Source: CAYZHV01 sp964478055 (GTDB lineage Bacteria > Spirochaetota > Spirochaetia > DSM-27196 > Alkalispirochaetaceae). From it: 64,000 bases of DNA. The stretch spans positions 26,765 through 90,764 of the forward strand of contig CAYZHV010000001.1 in the NCBI GenBank assembly GCA_964478055.1, written 5' to 3'. Shown here in pieces: positions 48,159 to 57,128 of this stretch (within the stretch, counting starts at the first letter, position 1; every line of letters begins with the position of its first letter). The notes beneath the pieces were generated by a model, which was given only the letters and a program-made list of their open reading frames with translations, was not told the DNA's origin and did no database searches. The position numbers and the translations under genes were made by a program.

Positions 48159-50033
48159 ATGTCATCAGCTGTGGCTACTCGCCTGAGAGTACCGAAGGAA
48201 CTCGAGGAAGTTCTTTCGGCCGTAGAGGTTATCTTTCCCGAAAATCGGGCTCAACTACTCTCCCTCGCCTTTGGTGAGGGCGATGCCGACTGGTTCGAGG
48301 TCGCCTACGACGTGCCCGGCAAGGGCCGGTACGTGGAAGCAACCGTCGCCCGTTGCAAAAACGGCGCCGCCGTAAACTACCCCGAACCTTACATGCGCCG
48401 CCGTGACCCCGAGGCGATGGTAATCGCCGACAACCGCCCCACGGACAAGAGGCGGTACGCCGAGCGGTTCGGTGGCTCCTTTGACTCGGTCCGGAGCGAA
48501 ACCTTTGAATGGCTCAAAAACCAGGGCCGCCTCGTGGTGCTTCCATTCTACTCGGGAGGAAGCGACGCCGGCTACCCGACGTTGCTCGTCTCCCCGGACA
48601 ACGCCGGCTTTTTCGTAGCCGGCCTGGCGGACTTGCAGGGATTCATTCCTCGAGATCAGATCCCCGAAGACTTTGCACCCCAGGGAGTGATCTATCTCGC
48701 CCCACCCTTTCGGCACACCCATTTCGAGGGGAGGCAGGTGGTCATTCATAATCGCCTCCCGGGGATGCATGAGCTCTTTAGCTACAATCTCTACCCCGGC
48801 CCCAGTGCAAAGAAAGGTGTCTACGGGATCCTCCTCACCATCGGCGAGCAGGAAGACTGGACCACCTTGCACAGCTCGGCAGTGCGCCTCATTACCCCCT
48901 ATGACAACGAGTTCGTCATTATGCACGAGGGCGCCTCCGGAGGCGGTAAGAGCGAAATGACCCAGGCGATCCACCGGGAAGAAGATGGGCGCATTCTCCT
49001 CGCAGAAAGTATCGTCACCGAAGAGGACCACTACCTCGAGCTCATGGATACCTGCGGGCTCCATCCGGTGACCGACGATATGGCCCTGGCGCATCCGGTT
49101 ATTCAAACTCCCGGAAAGCGGCTTCGAGCGGAAGACGCCGAAGCCGGCTGGTTTCTCCGAGTTGACCACCTCAAGCAGTACGGCTCGGAGCCGAAGCTCG
49201 AGCGGCTCTGCATAAATCCGCCGGAGCCCCTCATTTTCCTCAACATAGATGGAAAGCCCGGGGCCACCGCCCTCATTTGGGAACATACGGAGGACGAGCC
49301 CGGAAAGCCGTGCCCCAATCCTCGGGTTATCATGCCGCGCCACTTTGTTCCCGACGTGGTGGACGGACCGGTCTCGGTGGACGTACGGAGCTTCGGGGTT
49401 CGTACGCCCCCCTGCACCAGAGAGAAGCCCAACTACGGCATAATAGGCATGCTACACATCCTGCCGCCTGCCCTGGCATGGCTCTGGCGGCTGGTGGCAC
49501 CGAGGGGCCACTCAAACCCGAGTATCGTCACCAAAGAAGGTCTTTCCAGCGAGGGCGTAGGCTCCTACTGGCCCTTTGCCACGGGAAAGAAGGTCACCCA
49601 GGCAAACCTGCTCCTCGACCTCATACAGGAGACGCCGCAGACCCGATTCGTGCTCATCCCGAACCAGTACATCGGGGCGTATCACGTCGGCTTCAAGCCT
49701 GAGTGGATTAGCCGGGAGTACCTCGCCCGCCGCGGAAGCGCCAAGTTTCCGCCGGAGAAGGTAATCGAGTCCCGCTGCCCCCTCCTCGGCTGGAGTCTCC
49801 GGCAGATTCGGGTCAACGGACAGGTAATTCCGAAGGGGTTACTCAACGTCTACGAGCAGCTCGAAGTCGGCGAGGAAGGCTACGACGCGGGGGCAAAGAT
49901 CCTCGTGGACTTCTTCAAAGAGGAGCTCAAGCAGTTCCAGACCGAAGAACTATCGGACCTCGGGCGGCGCATAATCGACCTCGCCATGAACGACGCCACG
50001 TTGCAGGAGTACGCGAAGATCCTGCAGCAGTAA
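48159..50033 (+). CDS. DUF4914-like P-loop ATPase-fold protein
   Basis: About 624 residues from the ATG at 48159; the frame is open upstream, but that part encodes the promoter. A Walker A-like sequence EGASGGGKSEM lies near residues 257-267, with acidic residues downstream (EDHYLELMDTCG), reminiscent of PEP carboxykinase-like ATPases. The name DUF4914 is recalled from proteins of this size in Spirochaetes and related groups. No signal peptide or membrane segment is seen. Reaction unknown. It ends 17 bases before the convergent malic enzyme gene. Confidence 0.7.
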   Translation: MSSAVATRLRVPKELEEVLSAVEVIFPENRAQLLSLAFGEGDADWFEVAYDVPGKGRYVEATVARCKNGAAVNYPEPYMRRRDPEAMVIADNRPTDKRRYAERFGGSFDSVRSETFEWLKNQGRLVVLPFYSGGSDAGYPTLLVSPDNAGFFVAGLADLQGFIPRDQIPEDFAPQGVIYLAPPFRHTHFEGRQVVIHNRLPGMHELFSYNLYPGPSAKKGVYGILLTIGEQEDWTTLHSSAVRLITPYDNEFVIMHEGASGGGKSEMTQAIHREEDGRILLAESIVTEEDHYLELMDTCGLHPVTDDMALAHPVIQTPGKRLRAEDAEAGWFLRVDHLKQYGSEPKLERLCINPPEPLIFLNIDGKPGATALIWEHTEDEPGKPCPNPRVIMPRHFVPDVVDGPVSVDVRSFGVRTPPCTREKPNYGIIGMLHILPPALAWLWRLVAPRGHSNPSIVTKEGLSSEGVGSYWPFATGKKVTQANLLLDLIQETPQTRFVLIPNQYIGAYHVGFKPEWISREYLARRGSAKFPPEKVIESRCPLLGWSLRQIRVNGQVIPKGLLNVYEQLEVGEEGYDAGAKILVDFFKEELKQFQTEELSDLGRRIIDLAMNDATLQEYAKILQQ

Positions 50034-50050
50034 CTCTTACCCCGGCGAGC

Positions 50051-52351
50051 TCATTCGCCCCTAACCCGCTCCTGCCGCTGGGCGTCCACCACGGTAATCG
50101 CCACCATGTTGACGATTTCCCGAGCGGTGGTGCCGAGCTGCAGCACGTGGACCGGCTTTGCCATTCCCATGAGAATCGGCCCCACGAGCTCGCCGCCCCC
50201 GGCCTCACCGATGAGCTTGTAGGCGATGTTTCCCGCGGAGAGGTTAGGAAAGATCAGCGTGTTTACCCGCTCCCCCACCAGCCGGCTGAAAGGGTAGTTC
50301 TCCCGTAGAAGCTCCGGGTCGAGAGCGACGTTCGCCTGCATCTCCCCGTCGAGAACCAGCTTCGGATACGCCTCCTTCGCCTTCGCCACCGCCTCGGCGC
50401 ACCGCACCGACTCCTCGCTCTCGGTGGAGCCGAAGTTCGAGTGCGAGAGCACCGCCAGCACCGGTTCCACGCCGTAGTATCGCACCACCCGGGCGGTGAG
50501 GCCGATTATCTCCACGAGCTCATCCGCCGTGGGCGCAAGATTTACTGTCGTGTCCGCGAAGAAGTAGAGCCCCCGCCTCGTCTGCACCATGTACATTCCC
50601 GCAACCCGACCGACCCCCGGTTCGGTGCCAATAATCTGCAGCGCCGGGCGCACGATTTTCGGGTACTCCTTGGTGCGGCCGGAGACGAGACCATCACCCT
50701 CACCGGCAGCGAGCATTGCAGCCCCGAAAAAGTTGCGATCCCCCATGAGACGAACCGCGTCTTTGTAGGTAACCCCGCGTCGCTGCCTCCGCTGGTAGAG
50801 ATACTCCGCGTAGCGACGGCATAGATCCTCTTCCTTGGCGGGGTCGATGATACGACACCCCTCGAGGCCGCGGATCTCATTCTTCTCGACAAGCTCATCG
50901 ATTCGCCCGTCCTGCCCGAGGAGTATGGGCTCAGCGATCCCCTGCTCCCGAACGATTTGTGCCGCCTTGAGCACCTCGTAGTCATCCGCCTCGGCAAAGA
51001 TTATCCGCTTCGGCTCCTTTCGCGCCTGGTTGATGATGGAGGTTATCATCTTCTGTCCCGAGCCGACCCGCTCGAGGATCTGCGCCTCGTAGTTTGGCCA
51101 GTCGGTGATGCTCCGTCGGGCGACACCGCTCTCGATGGCCGCCCGGGCAACCGCGGGAGCCACGGCGGTTATGAGTCTCGGGTCCAGGGGTTTCGGTATG
51201 AGGTACTCCGGTCCGAACTCGAAGCTGTGCTGCTCGTAGGCGCGGTTCACGGTCTGAGGCACCGGCTCCCGGGCAAGCCTGGCGATAGCGTGGGTGGCGG
51301 CGATCTTCATCTCCTCGTTGATCTGCCTGGCCCCGGCGTCCAGGGCGCCCCGGAAGATGTACGGGAAACCGAGGACGTTGTTGATCTGGTTCGGATGGTC
51401 CGATCGGCCAGTGGCGATGACCGCGTCCGGACGCGCCGCCTTTGCCTCATCGTAGGAAATCTCCGGTTCCGGGTTTGCCAGCGTAAAGACCAGGGGCTTC
51501 TTTGCCATGAGCGCGAGCTGCTCGCCGGTTATGATGCCGCCCACGGAGAGGCCGAGCAGCATGTCCGCTCCTCGGAGAGCTTCGCTAATGCCGCCGAGCC
51601 TGCGTCCCGTGGCAAACTCCGCCGCCGGAAAGCTCCAGAGCCCCTTCTCTTCCGCCCGGAGCGTCCCGGGGTGCTCCCGGTCGATCACCCCATCGGCGTC
51701 GATCATGACGATATTCTCCCGCCGGACGCCCAGGGTGCAGTAGTATCGGGCGCTCGCCACCGCCGCAGCCCCGGCGCCGATGACGACGATAGTCAGTTCC
51801 TCGATGCGCTTGCCCACCACCTCGAGGCCATTTAGGAGGCCCGCGGCGGAAATGATCGCCGTGCCGTGCTGGTCGTCGTGCATCACCGGAATGTCGATAC
51901 GCTTCTTGAGCTCCTCCTCTATGTAGAAACACTCCGGCGCCTTTATGTCCTCCAGGTTAATGCCACCAAAGGTGGGCGCCAGGCGCGCTACGGTCTCCAC
52001 AAACGCCTCCGGCTCCTCGGCGTCGATCTCCAGATCGAAAACGTCGATCCCGGCGAACTTCTTGAAGAGCACCGCCTTACCCTCCATTACCGGTTTCGAC
52101 GCTACCGGGCCGATCGCCCCGAGACCGAGGACGGCGGTTCCGTTGGTGGCCACCGCAACGAGATTTCCCCGGGCGGTGTAGGCAAAGGCGGCGTCCGGGT
52201 CCGCCTGAATCGCCCGGCACGGCTCGGCCACCCCCGGAGAGTAGGCGAGAGAGAGGTCATACTGCGTGGATATAGGTTTTGAGGGTACTACTTCTATCTT
52301 TCCCGGTCGTTCTCCCTCGTGATAGGCGAGGGCTTCATCCCTTCGGCTCAT
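50051..52351 (-). CDS. maeB: NADP-type malic enzyme fused to phosphotransacetylase-like domain
   Basis: 766 residues, the length of MaeB-type enzymes. The N-terminal part (to about 430) is malic enzyme: SLAYSPGVAEPC, catalytic Lys region in FDLEIDAEEPEAF and HDDQHGTAII, and an NAD(P)-binding segment IVVIGAGAAAVASARYY. The C-terminal 330 residues resemble phosphate acetyltransferase (GLVSGRTKEYPKIVRPALQIIG, FPNLSAGNIAYKL), which in MaeB regulates activity by acetyl-CoA and is usually not itself active. It converts malate to pyruvate and NADPH. Its promoter leaves essentially no leader. Confidence 0.95.
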   Translation of the reverse strand: MSRRDEALAYHEGERPGKIEVVPSKPISTQYDLSLAYSPGVAEPCRAIQADPDAAFAYTARGNLVAVATNGTAVLGLGAIGPVASKPVMEGKAVLFKKFAGIDVFDLEIDAEEPEAFVETVARLAPTFGGINLEDIKAPECFYIEEELKKRIDIPVMHDDQHGTAIISAAGLLNGLEVVGKRIEELTIVVIGAGAAAVASARYYCTLGVRRENIVMIDADGVIDREHPGTLRAEEKGLWSFPAAEFATGRRLGGISEALRGADMLLGLSVGGIITGEQLALMAKKPLVFTLANPEPEISYDEAKAARPDAVIATGRSDHPNQINNVLGFPYIFRGALDAGARQINEEMKIAATHAIARLAREPVPQTVNRAYEQHSFEFGPEYLIPKPLDPRLITAVAPAVARAAIESGVARRSITDWPNYEAQILERVGSGQKMITSIINQARKEPKRIIFAEADDYEVLKAAQIVREQGIAEPILLGQDGRIDELVEKNEIRGLEGCRIIDPAKEEDLCRRYAEYLYQRRQRRGVTYKDAVRLMGDRNFFGAAMLAAGEGDGLVSGRTKEYPKIVRPALQIIGTEPGVGRVAGMYMVQTRRGLYFFADTTVNLAPTADELVEIIGLTARVVRYYGVEPVLAVLSHSNFGSTESEESVRCAEAVAKAKEAYPKLVLDGEMQANVALDPELLRENYPFSRLVGERVNTLIFPNLSAGNIAYKLIGEAGGGELVGPILMGMAKPVHVLQLGTTAREIVNMVAITVVDAQRQERVRGE

Positions 52352-52357
52352 GGAGAG

Positions 52358-52386
52358 AAGGTAGCCAACCGGGGAGAACTGTGCAA
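52358..52386 (-). promoter_or_regulatory. Promoter of maeB, predicted leaderless
   Basis: Minus strand: TTGCAC (52386-52381), exactly 17 bases, TACCTT (52363-52358), then six bases to the ATG at 52351. The transcript is predicted to start at the A of the start codon. Confidence 0.55.
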
Positions 52387-52396
52387 ACCCGGAGCC

Positions 52397-53140
52397 CTAC
52401 ATTTCCACCGAGGCGTTTATGCCTAGGGCGATCCCTCGAAGGAGCAGTTCCAGGTCCTCTATGTAGAGCGGGCTCGCCGAGTCGTCCGTGGAAAACGCGT
52501 CGCTATTACCGTTTCGGTCGTAGTAGGTCCCGGAAATCGTAAGGGGGTGAATGATATGGCGATAGGTTCCGGAAAGGACGATTCGGACCGGAGGAAAGCG
52601 CATCCCGACTCCGGCGCCGGCGAGAAAGCCGTAACCCACCCCTGAGTCCACGGAAAGATCGTTTACGCCGACGATTTCGCTCCCGCCGCCGCCGTTCGCC
52701 TCTCGAAGCTTCTCGAAGTCCTCAACCATGGCGCCGTTCAGTGGCCGGAGGGTGAGATTGAAGTTTATGATGCCGCCGCCGTAGAGATCGAGAAAGACCG
52801 GACCCGCCGGCAGCCGAACCAGTATCATCAGGTAGGGAGAGAGGGCGTCAGCGTAGAACCAGGGTGCTGATACGTCGATGGAGTCGCCGCTCCCGTCGTT
52901 GCCACGAGGCGTAAGACCCCAGACCTGGTTATAGGTAATACCGAAGGGAAGGGAGAGCACCGGGCCCAGGCCTAGTGAGGTTTCCAGGGCTGTCTCCACA
53001 CTGAGGCTTCCTTCCTGCTGCTCGAATGTCGAAAGAGGAAGAAAGAAGGAGATCCCCCCGCCTACCTCCTGGGCCGGCAGCAGAGTAACAGCTCCGATGG
53101 CTCCGATGAGTAGAACAAGGGCGAAGAGTTTCGCTTTCAC
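52397..53140 (-). CDS. Exported beta-rich protein, probably outer-membrane
   Basis: 247 residues. A signal peptide (about 1-23, ending LLPAQ) is followed by a sequence rich in Gly, Tyr, Leu and Phe in alternating pattern (FLDLYGGGIINFNLTLRP, GFLAGAGVGMRF), suggesting a small beta-barrel. An internal Gly-rich loop EANGGGGSEIVG is seen near residue 160. No family recognised. It ends 45 bases before the malic enzyme promoter on the same strand and is divergent from the small gene at 53188. Function is unknown. Confidence 0.6.
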   Translation of the reverse strand: MKAKLFALVLLIGAIGAVTLLPAQEVGGGISFFLPLSTFEQQEGSLSVETALETSLGLGPVLSLPFGITYNQVWGLTPRGNDGSGDSIDVSAPWFYADALSPYLMILVRLPAGPVFLDLYGGGIINFNLTLRPLNGAMVEDFEKLREANGGGGSEIVGVNDLSVDSGVGYGFLAGAGVGMRFPPVRIVLSGTYRHIIHPLTISGTYYDRNGNSDAFSTDDSASPLYIEDLELLLRGIALGINASVEM

Positions 53141-53187
53141 TGTCGAACTCCTTTAATAGCGACCTCGGCCTAGTATAGCATGGAGGC

Positions 53188-53547
53188 ATGAGTTCAGCAG
53201 GCCGCTTTACGGCTGAAGTTCAGGAGATCAACCGTCGATACTTGGAAGCGATGGCTGCGGAGACGGAAACGCTCTTCGCCCGATCCTATCCATCCCCCGA
53301 GGCGGGGGCCGCTTTCTTTCGGGAGCTCCAGACCCAGATGCCCCTCGAGTCCGCTCAGCAGGCGTGCATTACGGTACTGCGCTTCCTCGAGGGTGGGTAC
53401 GACGACGGGAGCTTTGTCTTTACGGATCCTGAGTTCCGGGGATTGAAGCTCCTGAGAGACAACTACGGTGATTCGATTAGCTCCAGGGACTTCGCCAAAC
53501 TCGACGAGATGATCCGCGTTCTGGAGAAGAGCAATCCCCCAGAGTGA
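53188..53547 (+). CDS. Small hypothetical protein, 119 residues
   Basis: Unknown family. The product begins MSSAGRFTAEVQEINRRYLEAM and is helical and acidic, with no export signal; a single Cys lies near residue 67. GGAGG lies just before the ATG, with TATAGC eight bases upstream (53174-53179) and TTTAAT (53152-53157) as a weak -35, so the leader is very short. It is followed 15 bases later by the TPR-containing gene on the same strand, and the two are probably co-transcribed. The context gives no functional clue. Confidence 0.65.
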   Translation: MSSAGRFTAEVQEINRRYLEAMAAETETLFARSYPSPEAGAAFFRELQTQMPLESAQQACITVLRFLEGGYDDGSFVFTDPEFRGLKLLRDNYGDSISSRDFAKLDEMIRVLEKSNPPE

Positions 53548-53562
53548 GAGTGGGAGCAACAG

Positions 53563-54402
53563 ATGTACTTCAACCGACGCGAGCGACAACAGATTGTTCC
53601 ATCCATGGATGACGAAGAAATAGACCGACGACTCCGGGAGTCCGCAGACCGATTAGCCGAGCTTCCGGAGACCTACCGCTCCTTCGGTCCCTACTGGTGG
53701 ATCGTGAAAGGAGCCCTCAGAAGCCAGAAGCGGCGGAGAGCCTGGTTTATCGGCCCTGCCGATGATCCGGAGCTCATGAACGATGGGGATCGCCGAGAGA
53801 CTCGGGAGCTTCTCGAAGAGGGATTCTTCTACTTTGACCAAGACTCCAGAGACGGAATGCCGATTCCGGACCTCCACCTCGTCGAGGGAAGGCGGGGAGC
53901 CTTCGTCTACCAACTCCAGGATCCGGACGCGGGCCGACAGCTCGACCTCTTTGAAGAGGTCGAGAACCAGGAGCGCCTCCGGGAGCAGTTCCTGCGCAAC
54001 ACCGCCTCCTACCTCCCCGGACCGTGGCTCCAGGCGGGAGATGAAGCAGTGACGGAAGGTGAGCACCACCTTGCGGTGGCGCGATACAAGCGCGCCCTCA
54101 CGGTAGCCCACGATGAGGAGAGTCGTCTCCAGAGCTGGTTACGCATTGGCACAGCCCTGGACGAGGCTGGGCACCACGAGAAGGCGATAGTCGCCTTCGA
54201 GCAGGCGTACCGCCGGGGCAAAGAGGGCTGGATCCTCGGTCTTATCGGTCAGGCCGCCCTCGCCGCGGGCCGCTACGGAGAGGCGGCGAACCGCTTTAGC
54301 GCCGCCCTGGAGACAATGCCCGGAAACCCGGAGTACCAGGCCGGCCTCGAAGCGGCCAGAGCCCGTTTGGCCGAGCAGGACAGAGAGCTCGCTATCGGGT
54401 GA
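53563..54402 (+). CDS. TPR-repeat protein of unknown function
   Basis: 279 residues. The first 150 residues are acidic with no recognised domain but contain the aromatic stretch YRSFGPYWWIVKGALR. The last 120 hold about three tetratricopeptide-like helical hairpins (AVTEGEHHLAVARYKRAL, LDEAGHHEKAIVAFEQAY, ALAAGRYGEAANRFSAAL). These repeats mediate protein contacts. No signal peptide is present, so it is cytoplasmic. GGAG lies 14 bases before the start, with GAGCAACAG nearer; other starts are less convincing. The 3' end overlaps the convergent nucleotidyltransferase gene by 11 bases. Confidence 0.75.
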   Translation: MYFNRRERQQIVPSMDDEEIDRRLRESADRLAELPETYRSFGPYWWIVKGALRSQKRRRAWFIGPADDPELMNDGDRRETRELLEEGFFYFDQDSRDGMPIPDLHLVEGRRGAFVYQLQDPDAGRQLDLFEEVENQERLREQFLRNTASYLPGPWLQAGDEAVTEGEHHLAVARYKRALTVAHDEESRLQSWLRIGTALDEAGHHEKAIVAFEQAYRRGKEGWILGLIGQAALAAGRYGEAANRFSAALETMPGNPEYQAGLEAARARLAEQDRELAIG

Positions 54403-55321
54403 GCCCCCCGCCGCCCCAGAGCGGGGCCGGGTAGACGCCGCTCTTCTGGAGCTCTCGGACCGCCTCCACCGTTCGCGGCTTGTCCTCCCGGTAGGTAATA
54501 CCGAACCACTGAGCGTCGCTGCTGAGAACCCGACACCGGCTCGTGCCTGCGTCTATGCGGTCCTGCACCATGGTCGGGATGTAGTACTCGGATTTTGGCT
54601 GCGTGCCCTTCTCCCGAAGAAACCGGGCGAAGCCTTCCTCGATGTGCCCCATCACCGCCGGGCTGAAGCCCCACATGTTCATAGAGCAGAGCTCCTTGCC
54701 GGAAAACGTTGCGATGAGCTCGCCCTTCTCGTCCCAGCTCCCGATGCCCCCGTCGTCCTTTCGGCCGATCTTGGTGTGCTCTACCACTCCGGTGAGATAT
54801 CCCTGGTCGTCGACTTCGCATATGCCTCGGGAGACCGTGCCGTGCTCGGAGAGGGTGTTTTCCAGGACGTATCCGACCATGGAGTACTCCGTGGAATCCG
54901 GAGACATCCCTGAGAGGTGGTGACCGAGAGTCGCAAAGGCTTCCCGCCCGTAGAAATCGTCGCCGTTTATGACGGCAAAGGGCTTACGGATCGCCTTCCG
55001 GGCGGCCCAAACGGCGTGGGCGGTACCCCAGGGCTTCTCCCGAACGGCGCTCACCTCAAAATCTCCCGGAAGGTCGGCGAGCTCCTGGTAGACGTACTCC
55101 ACCTCCGCTTCTCCCTCGAACTTACCTGAGAAGAACTGACGCACGTCCTCCTCGATCTCTCGGCGAATGACAAAGACGATGCGATCAAAGCCGTGCTGCA
55201 GAGCGTCGTAAATCGAGAAATCTATCAACGCCTCGCCGTTGGTGCCTACCGGATCGATCTGCTTTACCCCGCCGTACCGACTTCCCATACCGGCGGCGAG
55301 GACGAGTAGTGTTGGCTTCAC
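54392..55321 (-). CDS. Sugar-phosphate nucleotidyltransferase-like protein
   Basis: About 309 residues from the GTG at 55321, preceded by AGGAGG nine bases away. The N-terminal NTP-binding motif is LVLAAGMGSRYGGVKQIDPVG, with the G-x-G-x-R-x(4)-K pattern of sugar nucleotidyltransferases. The metal-site Asp is in VINGDDFYG, and PWGTAHAVWAAR forms the base-binding region. Such enzymes make NDP-sugars from NTP and a sugar 1-phosphate; galE and pgi lie in the same neighbourhood, so UDP-glucose or a related product is possible. It is divergent from pgi. Confidence 0.85.
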   Translation of the reverse strand: MKPTLLVLAAGMGSRYGGVKQIDPVGTNGEALIDFSIYDALQHGFDRIVFVIRREIEEDVRQFFSGKFEGEAEVEYVYQELADLPGDFEVSAVREKPWGTAHAVWAARKAIRKPFAVINGDDFYGREAFATLGHHLSGMSPDSTEYSMVGYVLENTLSEHGTVSRGICEVDDQGYLTGVVEHTKIGRKDDGGIGSWDEKGELIATFSGKELCSMNMWGFSPAVMGHIEEGFARFLREKGTQPKSEYYIPTMVQDRIDAGTSRCRVLSSDAQWFGITYREDKPRTVEAVRELQKSGVYPAPLWGGGGLTR

Positions 55322-55390
55322 CTCGAATGACCTCCTGGATCTGACTGCTGCTTTTTTGTGTGTTACCAAGCTACCACGCAGTGCGGAGCG

Positions 55391-55420
55391 TTGAGTACCC
55401 CCGGCTCAGCGTAGTAGAGT
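55391..55420 (+). promoter_or_regulatory. Promoter of pgi
   Basis: TTGAGT (55391-55396), 18-base spacer, TAGAGT (55415-55420). It leaves about 14 bases of leader, including AAGGGGA, before the ATG at 55441. Confidence 0.45.
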
Positions 55421-55440
55421 TGGAGCGTAAGGGGACCACA

Positions 55441-57036
55441 ATGAGTGAAATCACGTATCAGAATCTGGACAGCTGCGAGAGCTTTCGACGCCTGGCCGAG
55501 AGCGAGCCGTATCACGTCACCAAGCTCACGGTAGGCAGGATCAAGGAGCAGGACCTCCCGGTGGTGGAAGGATTACGCTACAATTTTGCCGCAAAGGCCG
55601 TAAGTAGCTGGGCCATCGACCAGCTCGTCGTCCTCGGAGAGGAGCAGCAGATCCTCGGTAAGTTTCGCGCCCTGGCCAACGGGGAGGTAATGAACACCGG
55701 AGAGAAGCGAAAGGTGCTCCACCATCTCCTGCGCGGACAGCTCGACAAACCGGTCACCGAAAACGGCAGGGACCTCGGCGCCTTCTACAAGGAACAGCTC
55801 GACCGGGTCGAGGCGTTCGCTGAGGCGGTTCATTCCGGAAGGATCACCGGCTCCACGGGAAAGCGGTTCGAGCGGGTCATTCAGATCGGTATCGGCGGTT
55901 CGGATCTGGGACCGCGGGCGCTCTATATCGCCCTTCGCCACTATCTCGACGGAGAGGGCAGGAAGCCCTTAATGGAGGCTGGCTTTATCTCCAACGTCGA
56001 CCCCGACGACGCCGCGGCAGTGCTTCAGGGCATCGATCCCGAACGGACCCTCTTTGTCCTTGTCTCCAAGAGCGGCACCACCCAGGAAACCCTGACAAAC
56101 GAGGCCTTCGTGATAAACGAGCTCGAAAAGGCGGGTATCCAGGGCCTAGAGCCGAGAAAGCACATCGTTGCGGTCACTTCCGAGACCAGCCCCCTGGCCA
56201 AATCCTCGGAGTACCTCGACGCCTTCTTTATCGATGACTACATCGGTGGTCGCTACTCCGGCACGAGTGCCGTGGGAACCACGGTGCTCTCCCTCGCCCT
56301 CGGGAGCGACGTGGTCCGGGAGCTCCTCGATGGTGCCCACGAGGCGGACCGGGAGGCGTTTAATCGCCCCTTGCACGAGAACGCCACGGCCCTGGACGCT
56401 CTGATCGGCGTCTACGAGCGCAACGTCCTCGGACTGCCGGCGACGGCGGTGCTCCCCTACTCCCAGGCGCTGGTACGCTTCCCCGCCCATTTGCAGCAAC
56501 TCGACATGGAGAGCAACGGAAAGCGGGTGAACCGGGAGGGTAAGCCGATCACCTACCGGACCGGTCCGGTTATCTTCGGCGAACCCGGGACCAACGGCCA
56601 GCACAGCTTTTACCAGCTCCTGCACCAGGGCACCGACATCGTCCCGCTCCAGTTCATCGGATTCCGGGAGAGTCAGCAGAAGAAGGATGTGGAGTTCGAC
56701 GGCTCATCGAGCCAGACCAAGCTCAACGCCAATCTGGCGGCGCAGATTATCGCCTTTGCCATGGGCCGGGAAGCAGAGAACCCAAACAAACGCTTTCCGG
56801 GCAACCGTCCCTCGAGTCTCCTCTACGCCGAACGTTTAACGCCCCGAGTCCTTGGAGCCCTTCTCGCGCACTACGAGAACAAGGTGATGTTCCAGGGCTT
56901 TCTCTGGAACGTAAACAGCTTCGATCAGGAGGGGGTACAGCTCGGCAAGATACTCACCAAGGAGCTCTTGGGAGGCGCACCCTCAGCGGAGCTCCAGGCA
57001 GTGGCCCGGCTCCTCGGAGTACCGGTAGCAGGATAG
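55441..57036 (+). CDS. pgi: Glucose-6-phosphate isomerase
   Basis: 531 residues from the ATG at 55441 (MSEITYQ). Family motifs are clear: the phosphate-binding IGIGGSDLGPRALY, VSKSGTTQETL, IGGRYSGTSAVG with the catalytic Arg and neighbouring residues, and QLDMESNGKRV and GTNGQHSFYQLLHQGTD, which contain the catalytic Glu and His. It links glucose 6-phosphate and fructose 6-phosphate in glycolysis. AAGGGGA precedes the start. A phosphofructokinase gene is found 1.2 kb downstream on the other strand. It ends 92 bases before serC. Confidence 0.96.
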   Translation: MSEITYQNLDSCESFRRLAESEPYHVTKLTVGRIKEQDLPVVEGLRYNFAAKAVSSWAIDQLVVLGEEQQILGKFRALANGEVMNTGEKRKVLHHLLRGQLDKPVTENGRDLGAFYKEQLDRVEAFAEAVHSGRITGSTGKRFERVIQIGIGGSDLGPRALYIALRHYLDGEGRKPLMEAGFISNVDPDDAAAVLQGIDPERTLFVLVSKSGTTQETLTNEAFVINELEKAGIQGLEPRKHIVAVTSETSPLAKSSEYLDAFFIDDYIGGRYSGTSAVGTTVLSLALGSDVVRELLDGAHEADREAFNRPLHENATALDALIGVYERNVLGLPATAVLPYSQALVRFPAHLQQLDMESNGKRVNREGKPITYRTGPVIFGEPGTNGQHSFYQLLHQGTDIVPLQFIGFRESQQKKDVEFDGSSSQTKLNANLAAQIIAFAMGREAENPNKRFPGNRPSSLLYAERLTPRVLGALLAHYENKVMFQGFLWNVNSFDQEGVQLGKILTKELLGGAPSAELQAVARLLGVPVAG

Positions 57037-57069
57037 AAGAAGAGCCCTCGCCCCGAGCGCGTGTCATCG

Positions 57070-57098
57070 TTGACCCGCCCCGGAGCGATGGTTACGAT
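57070..57098 (+). promoter_or_regulatory. Promoter of serC
   Basis: TTGACC (57070-57075), 17-base spacer, TACGAT (57093-57098). It leaves a normal leader with AGGAGAAG at 57118-57125 before the ATG at 57129. Confidence 0.55.
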
Positions 57099-57128
57099 AA
57101 AGAAATATCGATTTGTCAGGAGAAGAAG

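Noticed and set aside
48255..49343. 362-codon minus-strand open frame
   Set aside because: Antisense shadow of the DUF4914-like gene; no recognisable product or ribosome site.
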